In this document: positions 15,101 through 28,000 of the stretch, one piece after another
Numbering within the stretch: the first letter of the stretch is position 1
Layout: the number at the start of each line of letters is the position of its first letter
Source: Beaufortia kweichowensis
Lineage: Eukaryota > Chordata > Actinopteri > Cypriniformes > Gastromyzontidae
DNA length: 64,000 nucleotides
Assembly (NCBI GenBank): GCA_019155185.1
Contig: CM032798.1
Span: 7,019,501-7,083,500 of the forward strand
Reading direction: 5' to 3'
Program-made: the position numbers and the translations under genes
Notes under the pieces: model-generated
Told to the model about the DNA's origin: nothing
The model's database searches: none
What the model saw: the letters and a program-made list of their open reading frames with translations, nothing else

Positions 15101-18100
15101 GGTTTTACCTGAAAATGACAGGCAGGTGTTTGATTGGGGTTGGATTTTAACCTTACAGGACAGTGGCTGTCCCAGAGCTGGATTGGAGACCTCTGATTGT
15201 GCCCTAAATTTAATTTACATGTGCATACAAATTTGATCTTTAATGATTCTTTGTAATGATTCTTTTGAAGACTAATATGTGGCTTTATGAATGTAAAATT
15301 TCATTTGATGTATTGCATAACAAAAATGCACAACTGAAATCTCAGGACTTTATTGTCATGGTGACACAACTACAGAATGTTCAAAAAACAGTTGAAAAGC
15401 TCTCAAATGTTTAATGTTTTTTCTAAAAATATTTTTTTTAATTGTCTATTTCCCTATTTTCCAGACCACATACTACTCAACTTTCAGGCAGGTGTACACT
15501 GCGGGTTATGCTACCTCTCTGATTTCCCTGATTCTCGCCATCTTCGTGTTTACAGCCTTCAGGTACTACAATGATCTTTATATTGTGTGTTTCACATTAG
15601 GTAGCATTGGTTAAATTGCAAAACAATGAATCACAAATTAGATTTAACTGTGGGGTTGATTTTACTGGTATGCAAATTCACTACCCTGAGGTGATGGAAA
15701 AAGATTGACTGAAACCCCAGGTGTAATTTAGTAATTGTTATCATTTGCTGTATACTTCATTTTACTTTGTTCAAAACAGGAAGTTCCACTGCACCAGAAA
15801 CTACATTCACATGAATCTGTTTGTGTCCTTCATCCTGAGAGCAAGTGCGATCTTTATCAAAGATGAGGTCCTCTTTGCAGATGAGAATCTGGACCACTGC
15901 TTCATGTCAACAGTGAGTCTCACCAGATGTCGCATTCAGAATTTATGCTCTATAGACATCAATGCAAGATCACCCTTATCACTGTTTTCATGCATCATAA
16001 GCTATACTAATACTGCAGGCTGATATACGTTTAATAAATTCATGTTTGGACATTCATATGTTTGTGTTGATGAAGAGGTATTTAAGCCTTAGCGATTAGG
16101 CTGTGGGTGTATTTGCAGTACAGTAAGTCAAGGTTACGCAACACTTGGAGCTTATCACACAACACAAATTTTATGCTTCTTTTCCCCAGTCAAGTATGAA
16201 AACAGCCAACTCACCAGCACCTTAAGACACTTCAAGATCTGCCTCTGCTAGATCTCACAAACATTCTTTGAAGTATAAAAATCCACCTGTACAAAGCTAA
16301 CACTTCCTCCACGCTCACCTGCACTGCAGATGCATTTCAGCTGTTTCTATTACAATTCCCTATTTTCTCAACCCTCGTACTTGTACATTTCAGTTAAGTC
16401 AGCTTAAGCTGGATTTGATTTCCAGCATGAATGTGTGTCTTGTGTGTTCTGTGGTACAAAACATACTGTACATCTTGATGGAATATGAATGTTTTCCTCT
16501 TTAGACCTCTTGCAAGGCGGCGGTGGCTTTCTTCCAATTCAGTATTCTGGCTAATTATTTTTGGCTGCTCGTCGAGGGGATGTATCTCCAGACTCTTCTG
16601 GCTCTTACGTTTGTCTCACAGAAGAAATATTTCTGGTGGTACATCCTTATTGGTTGGGGTAAGTGAGATACTGAGATCAAACTGAAAGATGGCACATTGA
16701 CAGGCCAGTAGAAACGGTTGTGTAGTAGGTAAAGCTTTAAGACAAATACAAAGTTACAGATCAATGCAGTAGTTGTTAATTTAGACCTGAGGGGTTAAAT
16801 ATAGCACTCTGACAGATGTAAAATACATTTTCAATGGGCTACAGGTATTACTGTATGGTTGATAGTGTGCTTGTCTGTGTTATGTTACATTAGTGACACC
16901 TGCTGGCATCAAATGAAAAATACAGCTTCTTAAAAAGTTGTTCACCATTAACAACATTAGTTCAAACCCATAATTTTTTTTTTGTGCAGAACAAAAGATA
17001 TTTTGAGAAATGTCTCAGTCCATACAATGGAAGTCAATGGGGCCCAATGTTGTTTGGGTATCAACATCTTCAAAATATCTACATTTGTGTTCTCATACAG
17101 ATTTGGAAAGACATCAGTGTGTAAATAATGAAAGAATTTTGATTATTCGGTGAACCATCCTTTTAAGATCTCAATCATTTTATCTCAGCATAGATCTTTT
17201 TAGATCTAAAGTGAATAATCATAGATTTTTGTCAATGTAATGGCATTTTTTGCTTTTGAGTATATGATTCAGCTGTCTGTTAAATCTTTAGGTGTTCCAA
17301 CAATAACACTGACCATCTGGGTTCTGGCAAGGAATTTTTTTGACAACAGAGGGTAAGATTTCTATAGATTGTAAACTTCCTACTGTACATTTCTGATTTT
17401 ATTTAGATTTATAAAAAACCTTTTTTGGTAATTTTTTGGGTATTTATCAATATTACAATATTGTAAAACAAAAAGAAATAAAGCAAAGTGTAATAAATAA
17501 AATAAGCATGCTTGGGAATGTGTAGGATTTTATGATTAATGGAATGGATCTGCAAAGCTTTTTTTTCTACAACCACACATCTCATGCAGGCTTACTTTTA
17601 AATATGTAAATTCATGTTAACGGTGAATTTTGAAGGTGCTGGGATGACACAGATATAGCTTACTTCTGGTGGATCATCAAAGGACCAATCACACTGTCTC
17701 TGCTGGTATGTGTAAGAATTACAGCAAACCACTATTGACATGTTTAAATGTACAAAGCCTGTGATTATAGTGCTTTTTATCTTTTTCCCTAGTTGTCTTA
17801 ATCCTATATTTGTTTGTTTTTTTAGAGAGAATTGATTTCAGAACATTGTCAATAAATCACTATTGCATAATCAATATTCTGGGTTAAATACAACATGAGT
17901 CTTTAAGCCACATTGTTCAATTAAAGAATTTGGAAATTGTCATTTCATTTTTCCTTTCTGTTATACTGCTGTTGATAACAATGTAAAAAATATAAGTAAC
18001 GCAGTATCTATTTGAACATCACATAGCTATACAAACTAACAGCTAACAGTATAAGCATCATCTGTAATGCAGAAAACAATGCTTTGTCTGATCTAAAATA

Positions 18101-19165
18101 ATAAAGCTAATTCTGCATTGTCTGATCTAGATCAATTTCATCATCTTCCTAAATGTGATCCGGATCCTTGTGCAAAAGCTGAAGTCTCCAGGAGTGGGAG
18201 GCAATAATGATACCAGCCACTTCATGTAAGGCCTGAAGTAAACAACGGGCACAATGCACAGAACAATGAATAGAAAACAATGCACAGAGAATTGGTTAGC
18301 ATACTAATGATGTAATTGTAGTGCTATTTTCATTTGAAATAAATAATTATACTATGTCATAATTAACTAAATGCACATATTAAAATCATACCATATAGGA
18401 TGCTGTTAGTTGTAGCCATATCATGAAAATTCCACATCCTTTCCTGTACTATAATCGGTTTTTTTGTTAATGATCTCTGATACAGAGCTATATGTGTACC
18501 TTTAGGAGACTGGCCAAATCTACTCTTTTCCTGATTCCTCTGTTTGGCATGCACTACATGGTGTTTGCCTTTCTGCCAGAGAACACAGGAGAGAATGCTC
18601 GTCATTTCCTTGAGCTCGGTTTAGGCCCTTTTCAGGTGTGTGTCTATCGTATACCCCACCATTAAAGTATTTTTAGAGAATATTAATGTTTTATGATCTG
18701 ATTTTTAGGATCTGACACTTATATGAAGACATTTTTTACATTTTGACTGTATACTGCTACTGTAATATACTGTAATATTACTGTAATATACTGTAATATT
18801 AGCTCAATTGCTAATCAACCGTTCCTAAGACTGTTGTATCTTTCTATTAAATCTAAGGGTTTTGTCGTGGCTCTGTTATACTGTTTTCTCAATGGAGAGG
18901 TAAGCCACAGCTATTTGTAAAATTTTGTGAATAGAAAATATATTTTGCTTTTTATGAATACACACATTTTTGTCCGTTTCAGGTACAAGCGGAACTGAAG
19001 AAGAGACTGTGGAAGTGGCAGACACAAAGTTATTTGCGATACAGTAAGAGAAGAAGGACCCTTTTTACTGAGAGTAGCACAGTCACACAAATCTCAGTTT
19101 TAGAGAAATCAAGCCCCAAGGAGTTGCCCCTCATTGAGGCCCAAAACAGTGTTTCAACAGTTTGA
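1..19165 (+). CDS. ghrhr: Growth-hormone-releasing hormone receptor, class B1 GPCR (5' end outside window)
   Basis: Class B1 seven-helix receptor, expected at the plasma membrane, binding GHRH-type peptides and signalling through Gs/cAMP. Exons: 1-38, 9195-9302, 13623-13723, 15465-15562, 15780-15912, 16505-16658, 17292-17352, 17636-17705, 18131-18225, 18506-18635, 18858-18899, 18983-19165; all junctions are GT-AG and in phase, giving 403 residues in view. The hormone-binding domain shows NFTGC, DEFWCW, NCTKDGW and a final Cys. Transmembrane motifs are HCTRNYIHMNLF (TM2), NYFWLLVEGMYL (TM3), IKGP (TM5), TLFLIPLFGMHY (TM6) and GFVVALLYCFLNGEVQ (TM7 into helix 8). The tail ends at TGA 19163-19165. 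The signal-peptide exon and the start of the next exon lie upstream of the window. Naming as ghrhr rests on similarity to fish GHRHR as I remember it and on adjacency to adcyap1r1; a VPAC or PRP-receptor paralogue is less likely. Which duplicate (a or b) cannot be told. Confidence 0.88.
1111..1353. mobile_element. MITE with ACACTCTAAAAA terminal inverted repeats, copy 1
   Basis: Begins TACACTCTAAAAAA and ends TTTTTAGAGTGTA, so the termini are inverted and flanked by TA, as expected for a TA target duplication. The interior is rich in AACACA/TGTGTT words. A perfect 26-bp stem (1263-1288 with 1293-1318, loop TCTG) sits inside. A second family member lies at 55777-55991 on the same strand. There is no coding capacity, so the element is non-autonomous. 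The superfamily is uncertain. Confidence 0.8.
1443..1983. mobile_element. MITE with AGGGGTCATATGA-type ends
   Basis: About 540 bp bounded by AAAGGGGTCATATGAT on the left and CGTCATATGACCCCTGT on the right, which are inverted complements at the outermost 12-13 bases. The interior, with cgcaaagaaagaag, ttttattctcgctg and a run near ccctaaaacacacatt, matches a repeat I know as abundant in cyprinid genomes. The short frames inside it are repeat sequence, not genes. Confidence 0.75.
5059..5878. repeat. TIR-bounded segment with 50-bp perfect direct repeats
   Basis: ACACTCTAAAAAAT at 5107 and ATTTTTAGAGTGT ending at 5878 form an inverted pair about 770 bp apart, with the same end sequence as the MITE at 1111. 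A perfect 50-bp direct repeat is present at 5059-5108 and 5757-5806, the first copy abutting the left terminus and the second inside the element. A looser duplication relates about 4904-4990 to 5206-5320 (shared ACTCAAAAGAA and ATGTAATTTAGTGC). The history is unclear; a nested insertion or a local duplication is possible. Confidence 0.5.
7690..7900. repeat. Dispersed fish repeat of the TTTACTCACCCTC type
   Basis: Contains GTCATTTACTCACCCTC, then CATTCCAAACCTTTATGGCTTTTG and words such as AAGCTCCCAAAAGGCAC and CCATAAAAGCATATTAAG. These recur in a common cyprinid short mobile element. The far end was not delimited. Confidence 0.45.
9303..13622 (+). other. ghrhr intron between the two hormone-domain exons
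   Basis: AT-rich intron of 4.3 kb. An X-box-like palindrome (GTTGTTATGGCAAC) lies at 11628-11641. About 10860-11100 is less AT-rich than its surroundings and could be a conserved non-coding element, but this cannot be judged from one sequence. No exon was recognised. Confidence 0.6.
13980..14290. repeat. Dispersed repeat, GTGAACTATCCCTT-ended
   Basis: Lies in the next ghrhr intron (13724-15464). It ends with GAGTGAACTATCCCTT and carries GGAAGTCATACACATTTGAAAT, the inverse of words in the 7690-7900 repeat, so it is probably the same family in the other orientation. The rest of that intron shows nothing I can name. Confidence 0.4.
16930..17165. mobile_element. MITE-like repeat with GTTCACC...GGTGAAC ends
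   Basis: Runs from TTGTTCACCATT to TTCGGTGAACCATCC, an inverted pair, with CAGTCCATACAATGGAAGTCAATGGGGCC in the middle and a near-palindromic arrangement of AAGATATTTTGAGAAATG/CTTCAAAATATCTAC. It lies in the ghrhr intron before the exon at 17292. This is a very common family in cyprinid fish, and no coding capacity is seen. Confidence 0.65.
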
Positions 19166-22100
19166 GAAGAAGAGGAGCACAATTCATCAATCTCGCTTTC
19201 AAAATTCAATTTTGTGCTTTATTGGGACGATAAAAATATTATGTATTATGCAGCTGGGCTGCATACAGTTAGAGCAAATAGTGTTGACAAAAGAAAAAGA
19301 AGTAGAATGTACAAAGTGCAAAATTGGTAAAAAAACCAGAAATTAATAATAAAAATAAATAAAAACACAGTACAAAGATTTTCCAAAACAAAAAATCCAT
19401 TTATCTATCCAACTTAGGGATCCAATTCTTGCTAAATGCAAGATGCAATCAAGTATCAAAGATATTCCCTTCTAAACTGACACTGAATTTTTAGAAGATA
19501 TACTGATTAAAAAATACTGTCTATTCACTCATACACCAAAGCACAAAATCATAATGCTGTTTCCCCTTATAAATTTTAGGTAATTGGAACAAATTAATTA
19601 CAGAGCAAAATTAGCAACTGGTAATTATAAACTTCTTGTCTAAACCAATTTGCTTTAAAGCAGAGATGGTTTTAATGGATGAATGTAGAATGTGGAAGCT
19701 GAACAGAGCAATTTGCCTTAGAAAACAAAGACCTCAAAACATATTTTCATATTCATAAAGGCATATGATATTTTATTTTGTAAATAGTGTTGAGATGCAA
19801 TATATTGCACAGTGCACTGGCCCTGTATGTATACTGAAATATGAAATTACTACAGGGCATACAAAGTTTTGTTCTTGAATAACAGGTATTTTCAAGATAT
19901 TGTATTCATTATACCTCCGATTTAGATGAGACCAGTAAACGCGGTCAGATTAGAATTATTTAAAGGTAGAATGTTTCTTTAAAATATTAATTAAAAAGAG
20001 TCTTGTAAAGTGCTTAAGCATTAAGATCTCTAAATAGTACTTATTTTCATTCAAATGATAATGAATAATTTTGTTTTGAAAATGGCCTATTTAAGAATCC
20101 TTTGCAGTGCACACATCTGGAGCACTACACTGTAAAGTTTCTTGTTTGGTAGAAATGTAGTTATACGTTTTTAACCTTTTTAATTGTTGCTACATGTGTT
20201 TGTAAATATACTTGCTGTATGTAGATTTAGCTTGATGTGTTATGTGTGCCTGCAATGTGTCTGTTATTTGCTGTTTTTATTTTTTAGATATTGTTTCATT
20301 AAGATTTTTTGTTGTTAGTGGCGCGTCTACATTTGAGGGAGGTGGCGCTGTTGTGCAAAATATGTTGCATATTTAAACATTTATTTTATAAATAGCACAA
20401 CTTATTCAAGACAAAAGTAAAAATGTTTTAAGAAATTATTATTATTATCTGTTAAAGCCATTAAATAGCCATTTAATGCATAACAAACATCAAAAAGAAA
20501 CTTTGAAAAGGATTAATACCTTCACAAAAGAAATGCAATAGGTCAGCGAAGGTTAAACGCCTTCACCATGTATTAGTACCTTGCATTAGTTTGAACTGCT
20601 AAAAGATCATTAAGCATTATAATTTTTATTCTTCATGAACTTCATGATAAACCGAGCAATGTTATTTTTTATTAAGCTGCTATTGGTAAAATGGAAGCAT
20701 ACTTTCAGTGAATTTTTTGCTTGACGTATTGATAATTGATGAAGGTGCTGTTTAAGTGTTTATTTATCTAATAGATTTTTAGATGCTACATTTATAGATG
20801 TCTCATTTGTTATGCCAGCTGTTATCACTAATGTCTACCAATATGCTTTCAAAAGCTTTACTACATGCATGTGTTAATGGTGGTTTGTGCTAAAATATTA
20901 GGAATATCTGTATTTAAATACTGAATTTTATGATTTAGAGATGCACTGTATTTCCATATATTTTCATACGTAAAAGAAATGCTCATGTGACAAAACGAAT
21001 AAAATATTCTGTTAAGTCATATGATGCTGATTTGTAGGAATATATCATACTTAGTAAAATGAGAGGAGTCAAATATTGGCTAGATGTATATTTAACATTT
21101 TGAGAAATATGGTATTAATTTATATACCCAATGCACAATGAAACAAATCATTTCATTTTAGTTGCAATTTTTTTATAAATTAACAATGCACATTTAAAAG
21201 ACCCTGAATATAAATCACAAGAGACTGTGAACCCAGAATTTACCTGTTTCTTAAAAAGTCTGGTTGCAGACTATACCAAAATGTATTTATTTCCTGTTTG
21301 TTTATAATATTGTATTGTATTGTATTGTCATTCTTTCAGCCTGTTTAAATGTTACAGATATCTGCTTAGATAACAATATGTTGTCTTAATTGTAAAAGTC
21401 GTTACATTCACCGACCTGCCTTAACGTAATCAGTTATCAGATGTGTATTGGTTTTGTTGAAATTTGAATGTGTGAAGTAAATGTCTTTATTATGTGCTTT
21501 GTGACATGGTAATTATGTGTACTGTATGTACTGTATTACTGGTAAGTGATCGTAAGAACTAATAGTTTCAGTTTAATGGCCCTAAAGGATGTTATTTCAA
21601 CTGCATTTTTAATGAGCAAAGCAGGTGCACTTGTTACTGTATTTGTCCATAACATTGACATTGCATATAAACTTGAATGATACAATCAGCTAAAAGACAC
21701 AATGATGAGAATATTTTTGGATAAGTTAAAATGGTACGTTATGGTGAGCTATTATTTTTTTAAAGAACATTTTAACTTCACTTGCCAACAACATTTAATG
21801 GAGATTCCAAAATCTTTTCCATAATGTACAGAGAGATTTACCATGCATCAAAAAAGCCAATAATTTTACAGCATAGTGGCACAATAAATGAAACAAACAA
21901 AAAATAAAAGAAAGAAAAAAGCACAAGGAACTCTTTACAAATCTTAAGATTAGCTGTGTTATTCTAGTATCATTGTGTAAAACATTCAAATAGAATATTT
22001 TTATTGCCAGTAAAAGTCAGCCAAACTAATATATTATTACTGTAAATATTGAAATAAGACAAAACACACTGTTTACACATGTGATTTCACATTGTATTCT

Positions 22101-25061
22101 CAGTAATTCTCTTTTAAAGAAACATTGTACATTACATCTAAATCCATAGTTTAATACACATCATTTTTACATCTTCACATTTTTCAAATTTACAAGAAAT
22201 AAAATATAAATCGATGTAATTTTCTGTGACATCCCTACCCCATGGCATGTTGACTGAGTTTAGCCATCAGTAATTATATGCATATTCTAAGACATAAAAG
22301 TATTTCTCAGTAGCAGGAAGTACAGTACGCAGTGGTGTTTGCAGGCACAAATACTGATAGGTAAAATCAATATGTGTAGGTTATTTGTCGGGTGAGGTCT
22401 GAATATGTTTCTGTATAGATATGTGAAATCTGTGTCAAACTAGACAAAATATCATGTGTTTTTTTGTGATGTGAAAGCTGTATTTTCTCTTAACAAACAA
22501 TTGCTGCACATTAATACCACAAGCCACCCACTTTCCTTGTATGCTCAGGCGCCCACAAATCACAGAAAATGCATGCATCATTTCAGCGATTCAGAAAACT
22601 ATACACTTTAAGATGATCACCAAGAGCTCTATAGACACAAACTTTTCAAATTACTTAGAAAAAATAGATACAACCTCAGTGCACAACCTGTGAAACTGTC
22701 ACAGATGTACACTATTTAGTTATTGTGTTTTAATTTACACTATAATAGTACTACTTTACCCTCCATTAAAGTGTCAACCATGTATTGCTACTGCGTATGG
22801 TGTTATTGAACAAGATGTTACAGATTGGGTGAATAAAAGATTGAATGCAAAAGGTATATTTCACAAGTATTAGAAAATTATTAGTTTATTATATGGTAAT
22901 CATACATTTTTATCATCGCTATTTTACATCCTGGATAAAAGTATGTCAGTCTATAATTCACCCTATGATATTTTATCAACAACTGTAAGCTTAATCATTC
23001 TACACAAAATTTATTAATGCGTCATCCAAATTCTTGATAGCTAATGAAATCTGGCTACTAAAATCCATAATAAAGTGTCTTACATATAAATAAATATTGA
23101 TTGTATAAAACACATATTTATACCTTATGTGCCTTTTTTGCAGTTATCGTTTCGAAAACAAGGCATTTGTTTTGTAATAGATCCATCTTAATATTAAAAT
23201 CACAATGCTTCACAAATACAGGATCTGAATGTAAACAATTAACAGTTAAATCTGAAAGTGAGACACACTGTCTCTTGATCATTTTCATCAAAACAAAAAA
23301 TTTGCTTTTATAAGTTTAATCTAAAACATTACTGTCAAAAGAAACAAATGATTATTTAATTGTCTGAATTATTACAATGAGTTTAGCATATGAAATCCAC
23401 ATAAAAAAGCTATTGGCATTAGTTTTTTAGCATAACAGACACAATATGAAGGCTTGTAATAAAAGCACTTTACCCAGGAATGCAGTTTTTGTATGTTGCG
23501 GCATAAACAAATTAAACAATTGTCTCTTTTGCAAAAAAGGCACTTGTAAAAGAAAAAGCATATTCTGTGTACAGTATATGCAATGATATCAGTTGCAAAG
23601 ACGTCCAATCCTTTGCAAACTAGTTTGGCAAATGACGTCTCAAGGAGGGAAAATATCCAAAAAAAATTCTTTGGAATTATAAAAGTGCTATATTAGTATG
23701 CCTGCTGTTGAAATGTCATAAATATTTCTTTGTGACATTAAATTAGAAAATCAGCAAAATATTAAATATTGCCATAAAATGAGACTATTAGCACATTCAG
23801 AACATGGAATCATAGAATTTAGCTTGGCAGATTAAACTGTATGCTATTTCCCATTATAAATGCATTAATGTATATGTAAATTATTCATTTTACAGGTGAC
23901 TTTAATTCACTGTACCAGAGCCCAATGTCACTCTACAAGTGTGCGTGCGTGCGCGTGTGTAAAATAAAAAAAATTATGTGACAAAACTTTAACCCTTTGC
24001 CAAATTTACTGGCATGTGCATTGTTGCATTGTTGCATCTATTCTATTTGACATTTTCTGTAATAACGGCTGTTTAAATAAAAAACATTAATAAAGCACAT
24101 CTAACCCACATTACAAACGAGAAATCCACTCACGAAAGCAAGTTACTCATGAGGTTTGAAATGTTAGTAGGTTCCATCAGAGAAAAATCTAATCTAACCA
24201 TCCAGAGTAGTATAAAAGTCTCATTCTTTCAAATATTTTGTTCTCTTTCCACAATGTACATTTAACATTTTCTCTGGTTTAAGCTTTCAGGTTGTGATTG
24301 AAGCCCAGAGGTTTTTACTCCTATCAGAAATCTGAAAATAGGTCACATGACTAAGCAAGAGATTTCAACAATATACAGCCCAAAAAATCCTCCATTTAAA
24401 CATGTCAGTTAAAAAAGCAATAATTCATAGTATGATTCTACCTTACAGTAGATTTGTCCTTCATTCTACACTGACAATATTTACATATTACACAACTTGT
24501 ATCAAGAATTAAAGTCACGGACTGATTAACTCCCGTAGGAAATATGTTGTTCGTCCTTTTTCAAAAAACCTTTAATGTCACGTGTCTTTCTACAACACCA
24601 GCTGTAACACAGAAGGTCATCTTCAGAGATGAAATAAAGCATCACATTGAAAATCTTGATGCTTTTAAACAGAGAAAGCAAACTGATGACTGATGTGCCG
24701 TTGGTATGTACAAAAATATCCATCTTGTCCTTCATTAGCTGATCATCATATTACATCATTAAACACTGGATTTCAATAGATCAGTTCCTATAATACTCTA
24801 CATAGCCTGTGGCTCCATTCCAAATCAGTCGGAAAGTCCACATCAAAAGTATTCATCTTTGTTTGGCAACACTGTAGAAAGCAAAAGCCTGTCGTCTACA
24901 GAGACTCTGGTCATAAGATATAGTTCAGCTTGAGCCGACGCAATACAGACCCCAAAAACAAGGAGTCAGGGCTTAGATATTGATGAACAGTAGATTATTA
25001 AATAGATCTAGTTTTGAGGAGTTCAGTATGTTCTTCTGAGGGTGTGTGGTGATCTGAGCTC
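19166..25061. other. Tail-to-tail region between ghrhr and adcyap1r1
   Basis: Holds the 3' UTRs of both genes plus spacer. Candidate polyadenylation signals for ghrhr (AATAAA) are at 19354-19363 and 20998-21003. For the minus-strand gene, TTTATT on the + strand occurs at 22000-22005 and 22885-22890 among others. Transcript ends cannot be fixed without RNA data. The sequence is AT-rich with simple TATTG runs near 21.3 kb, and I saw no further gene. Confidence 0.6.
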
Positions 25062-28000
25062 TCATGTGGCCGGTGTTTCAGCCTGCAGGCTGGACATGCG
25101 GATCTGTGAGCTGCTTTTGCTGAGGATGGAGAGCTGAGTGCCACCGTTCACACCGCTGCTGGCCAGAGACGGATGCCTGTGTTTCATATCCACGGCAAAG
25201 TAGCGGTTCACTGTCCAGCTACGCCATTTCCTCTTGATTTCTGACTGCACCTTTGGGGAGAAACATCAGAGGGTTATTACAGATTATAAGTTGTTGAAAT
25301 ACAGTATTTTATGTTTGTTATTTACACTTCTTCAACCTCCAAGTGTGAAAATCAGTAGCATTTTTAAATTTGGCTGTGAAAGCAGGTCAGACTTTTATAT
25401 CTTAAAATTGAGTGATCAATTTCATAATAAGACAGCATTTAATTTACCATTTAAAAAAAGACACTTACCTCTCCGTTGAGAAAGCAGTAAAGAACAGCTA
25501 CTACAAAACCCTAAAGAGACCAGAAAAGGTTGGAAAAATAAAAATGTAAATCATATAAAGTAGCGTAATTTTTTGTTATTTTTTAATGTTTGTTTTAATA
25601 ACACAAATAAATGTAGCATAAATGCAGCACATTGTCTGTTATTAAACAGTATAGATAAACATGAAAACAAAAAAATGTCTTATGTACCCTGTACATATAT
25701 CTGGCATTGTAAATCTGTAAAGAAAAGAGGAGCTTGTACCTGAAACGAGCCAAGGCCGAGTTCAAACACAAGTCTTTCTCTCTTGCTGACATCTTCTGGT
25801 GTGAAAGCAAAGACAGTATAGTGGATTCCAAACAGAGGAATGAGGAGAAGTGTAGAGCGAGCCAGACGCCTGTCAATCACGCAACACACCAGCCATATCA
25901 TAATAAAACTCAACATCTAAAAGCTATTGTTTATTTATATTAATAGGAATGAATACAAAAATTGCAATAAGAAGTGATACATAAGACTTACAGATAAATG
26001 CTGGATTCATTCCCTCCAACATCCGGAGACTGAAGCTTTTGCACCAGGATTATAATGATGCCGATGAAAAGTATGAAATTAATCTGAGTGTGGGAAAAAG
26101 ACTATTTTAGCTTGCATATAGGACAATATCTCAAATTCAATTGTATCCGAAATATTTTAACCTGCATGTACTAGTTGTACTGTATAACTTACCATTATAG
26201 AGGCAAGAACAGGACCCTTGATCACCCACCAGATGGCAGCATTGACATTAATGTCCCAACACCTGCAGACAAAATCATTCCTCCTCAATCTTTCTTTTCA
26301 ATTTACAATATTATTTATAGATTCTATGTATTTACCCAATGTTATCAAAGTGAGCTCTAAGGACTGCCCATACTGCCACACATATTGTTGGAGTACCTAC
26401 GTGTGAAAAAATAAGAGCAAACAAAATAAACATAAAAAATATTTCAGTTTTACATATGATTATATAAATGATATGTAATATTGTATCTGTGCATGAGTGT
26501 CTGTGTATCTGGCTTGTTGCTCACCCCATCCAATAATGCTGTACCAATAGAAGTACCGTTTTTCAGGAAAGAATGTCTCAACAAGAAGTGTAAAGAGGTA
26601 CAGACCCTCTATAAACAGCCAAAAGTAGTTTGACAAAACACAATAATGGAAAAATACCAATACCGCTTTGCACTCCACCTGCAGAATGAAGAACAAACAA
26701 TGAACAAATGTGGCATGAGTGATTTTGACAACCCAGGACTTGTCCCAGGACAAGCTTAACTGCATATTTCCCCCTAAAAATATCATGACCTAAAAAGAGA
26801 ACTCCCTACAGAATTATACTGTTGTACAGTGAATTATTTGAAGTACATTTAGCTTGTTGGCCGAGTCAAAAGCTACTGTGGTGACTACAGAGACCTCATT
26901 ATCTGAAGCAAATTAAAGCAACACAAACGTGTCAGTCTGAGACTAATTCTTTTCACAAAGTAATGACACGGGCAAGTCAGAATGTTAATGGTCTCATCAC
27001 CATGACAGTCTGTGTATTTGTGTGTGTTGGTGTGTGACTCACGGTGTGTATAAAGCAATGGTCGCTGTCCTCCTCTGCATATAAAATACCGTCTTTAATA
27101 AAGACTGAGATTGCCCTCAGGATGAAGGACACGAACAGGTTCATATGAATGAAATTTCTGGTGCAATGTAGCTTCCTGGGGGTAAAGCCATTTGAAATGT
27201 GAATATTTGTTTACAAAACAACACACTGTATGTAGCATTGTGTCTCAGTAGTGTATTAGTTGTATTACACCTAGAAGATTGTATTTGTCTATGTGTAACA
27301 CTTCTCTGTTGTAATACATTGCCAAGACATTGTCCTTTTTCACTTAGTTCACCAAAAAAATGAAAATTTGTGATTAATGTACTCACTCTCATGCAAGTCC
27401 AAGATAACAAACCTCCAGTTATTGAACTAGACATTATGTGACACCAGTAGGTGGCACTAATTTACCAAAATCTAACCCCCAAAAAGGCCCCAAACAGGAA
27501 ATTATAACTCTTTAATTGTATTTTTGAGGGAAACTGGGTTAATAAATAGGATATAAAGATTGTATTTATTGATTTATTATTTATTGATTTATTATTTATT
27601 TAAGGAATAATTTTTTATATATTTTTTTTTCTCCCTCTCTTTCTGGGGGGTTAAGTTTCTGTTAGTCTTTCTGGTCCATACTCCAGTATAGTAGGTGGCG
27701 GTAATACACCTTAACATTGGGTGTCACCCGCCATTAAAACAAGAAGAAGAAGAAGAAGATGCGCCCCAGATTCGAAAACGCTGGATGTTATACTGTAAAT
27801 AGTGTTCAGTTTCTTACACAGACTAATCGCTGGGTTTCGTAAGACGTCAGGACGGCAAAATCGCCAGGAACTATTGATATTAATTTTGCGTTTTCTGTAT
27901 TTACTTTTTAACTCTTGGACAGCCACGGACGCACTTGAAACATCAACTCTAAAAGTAATTTAAAATCTTCTCTGTTGTACCGAAGAAAAGGTAACTTGCT

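Noticed and set aside
26460..26786. 108-codon minus-strand frame read as a single gene
   Set aside because: Only 26525-26678 is coding (an adcyap1r1 exon); the flanks are intron read-through past good splice sites.
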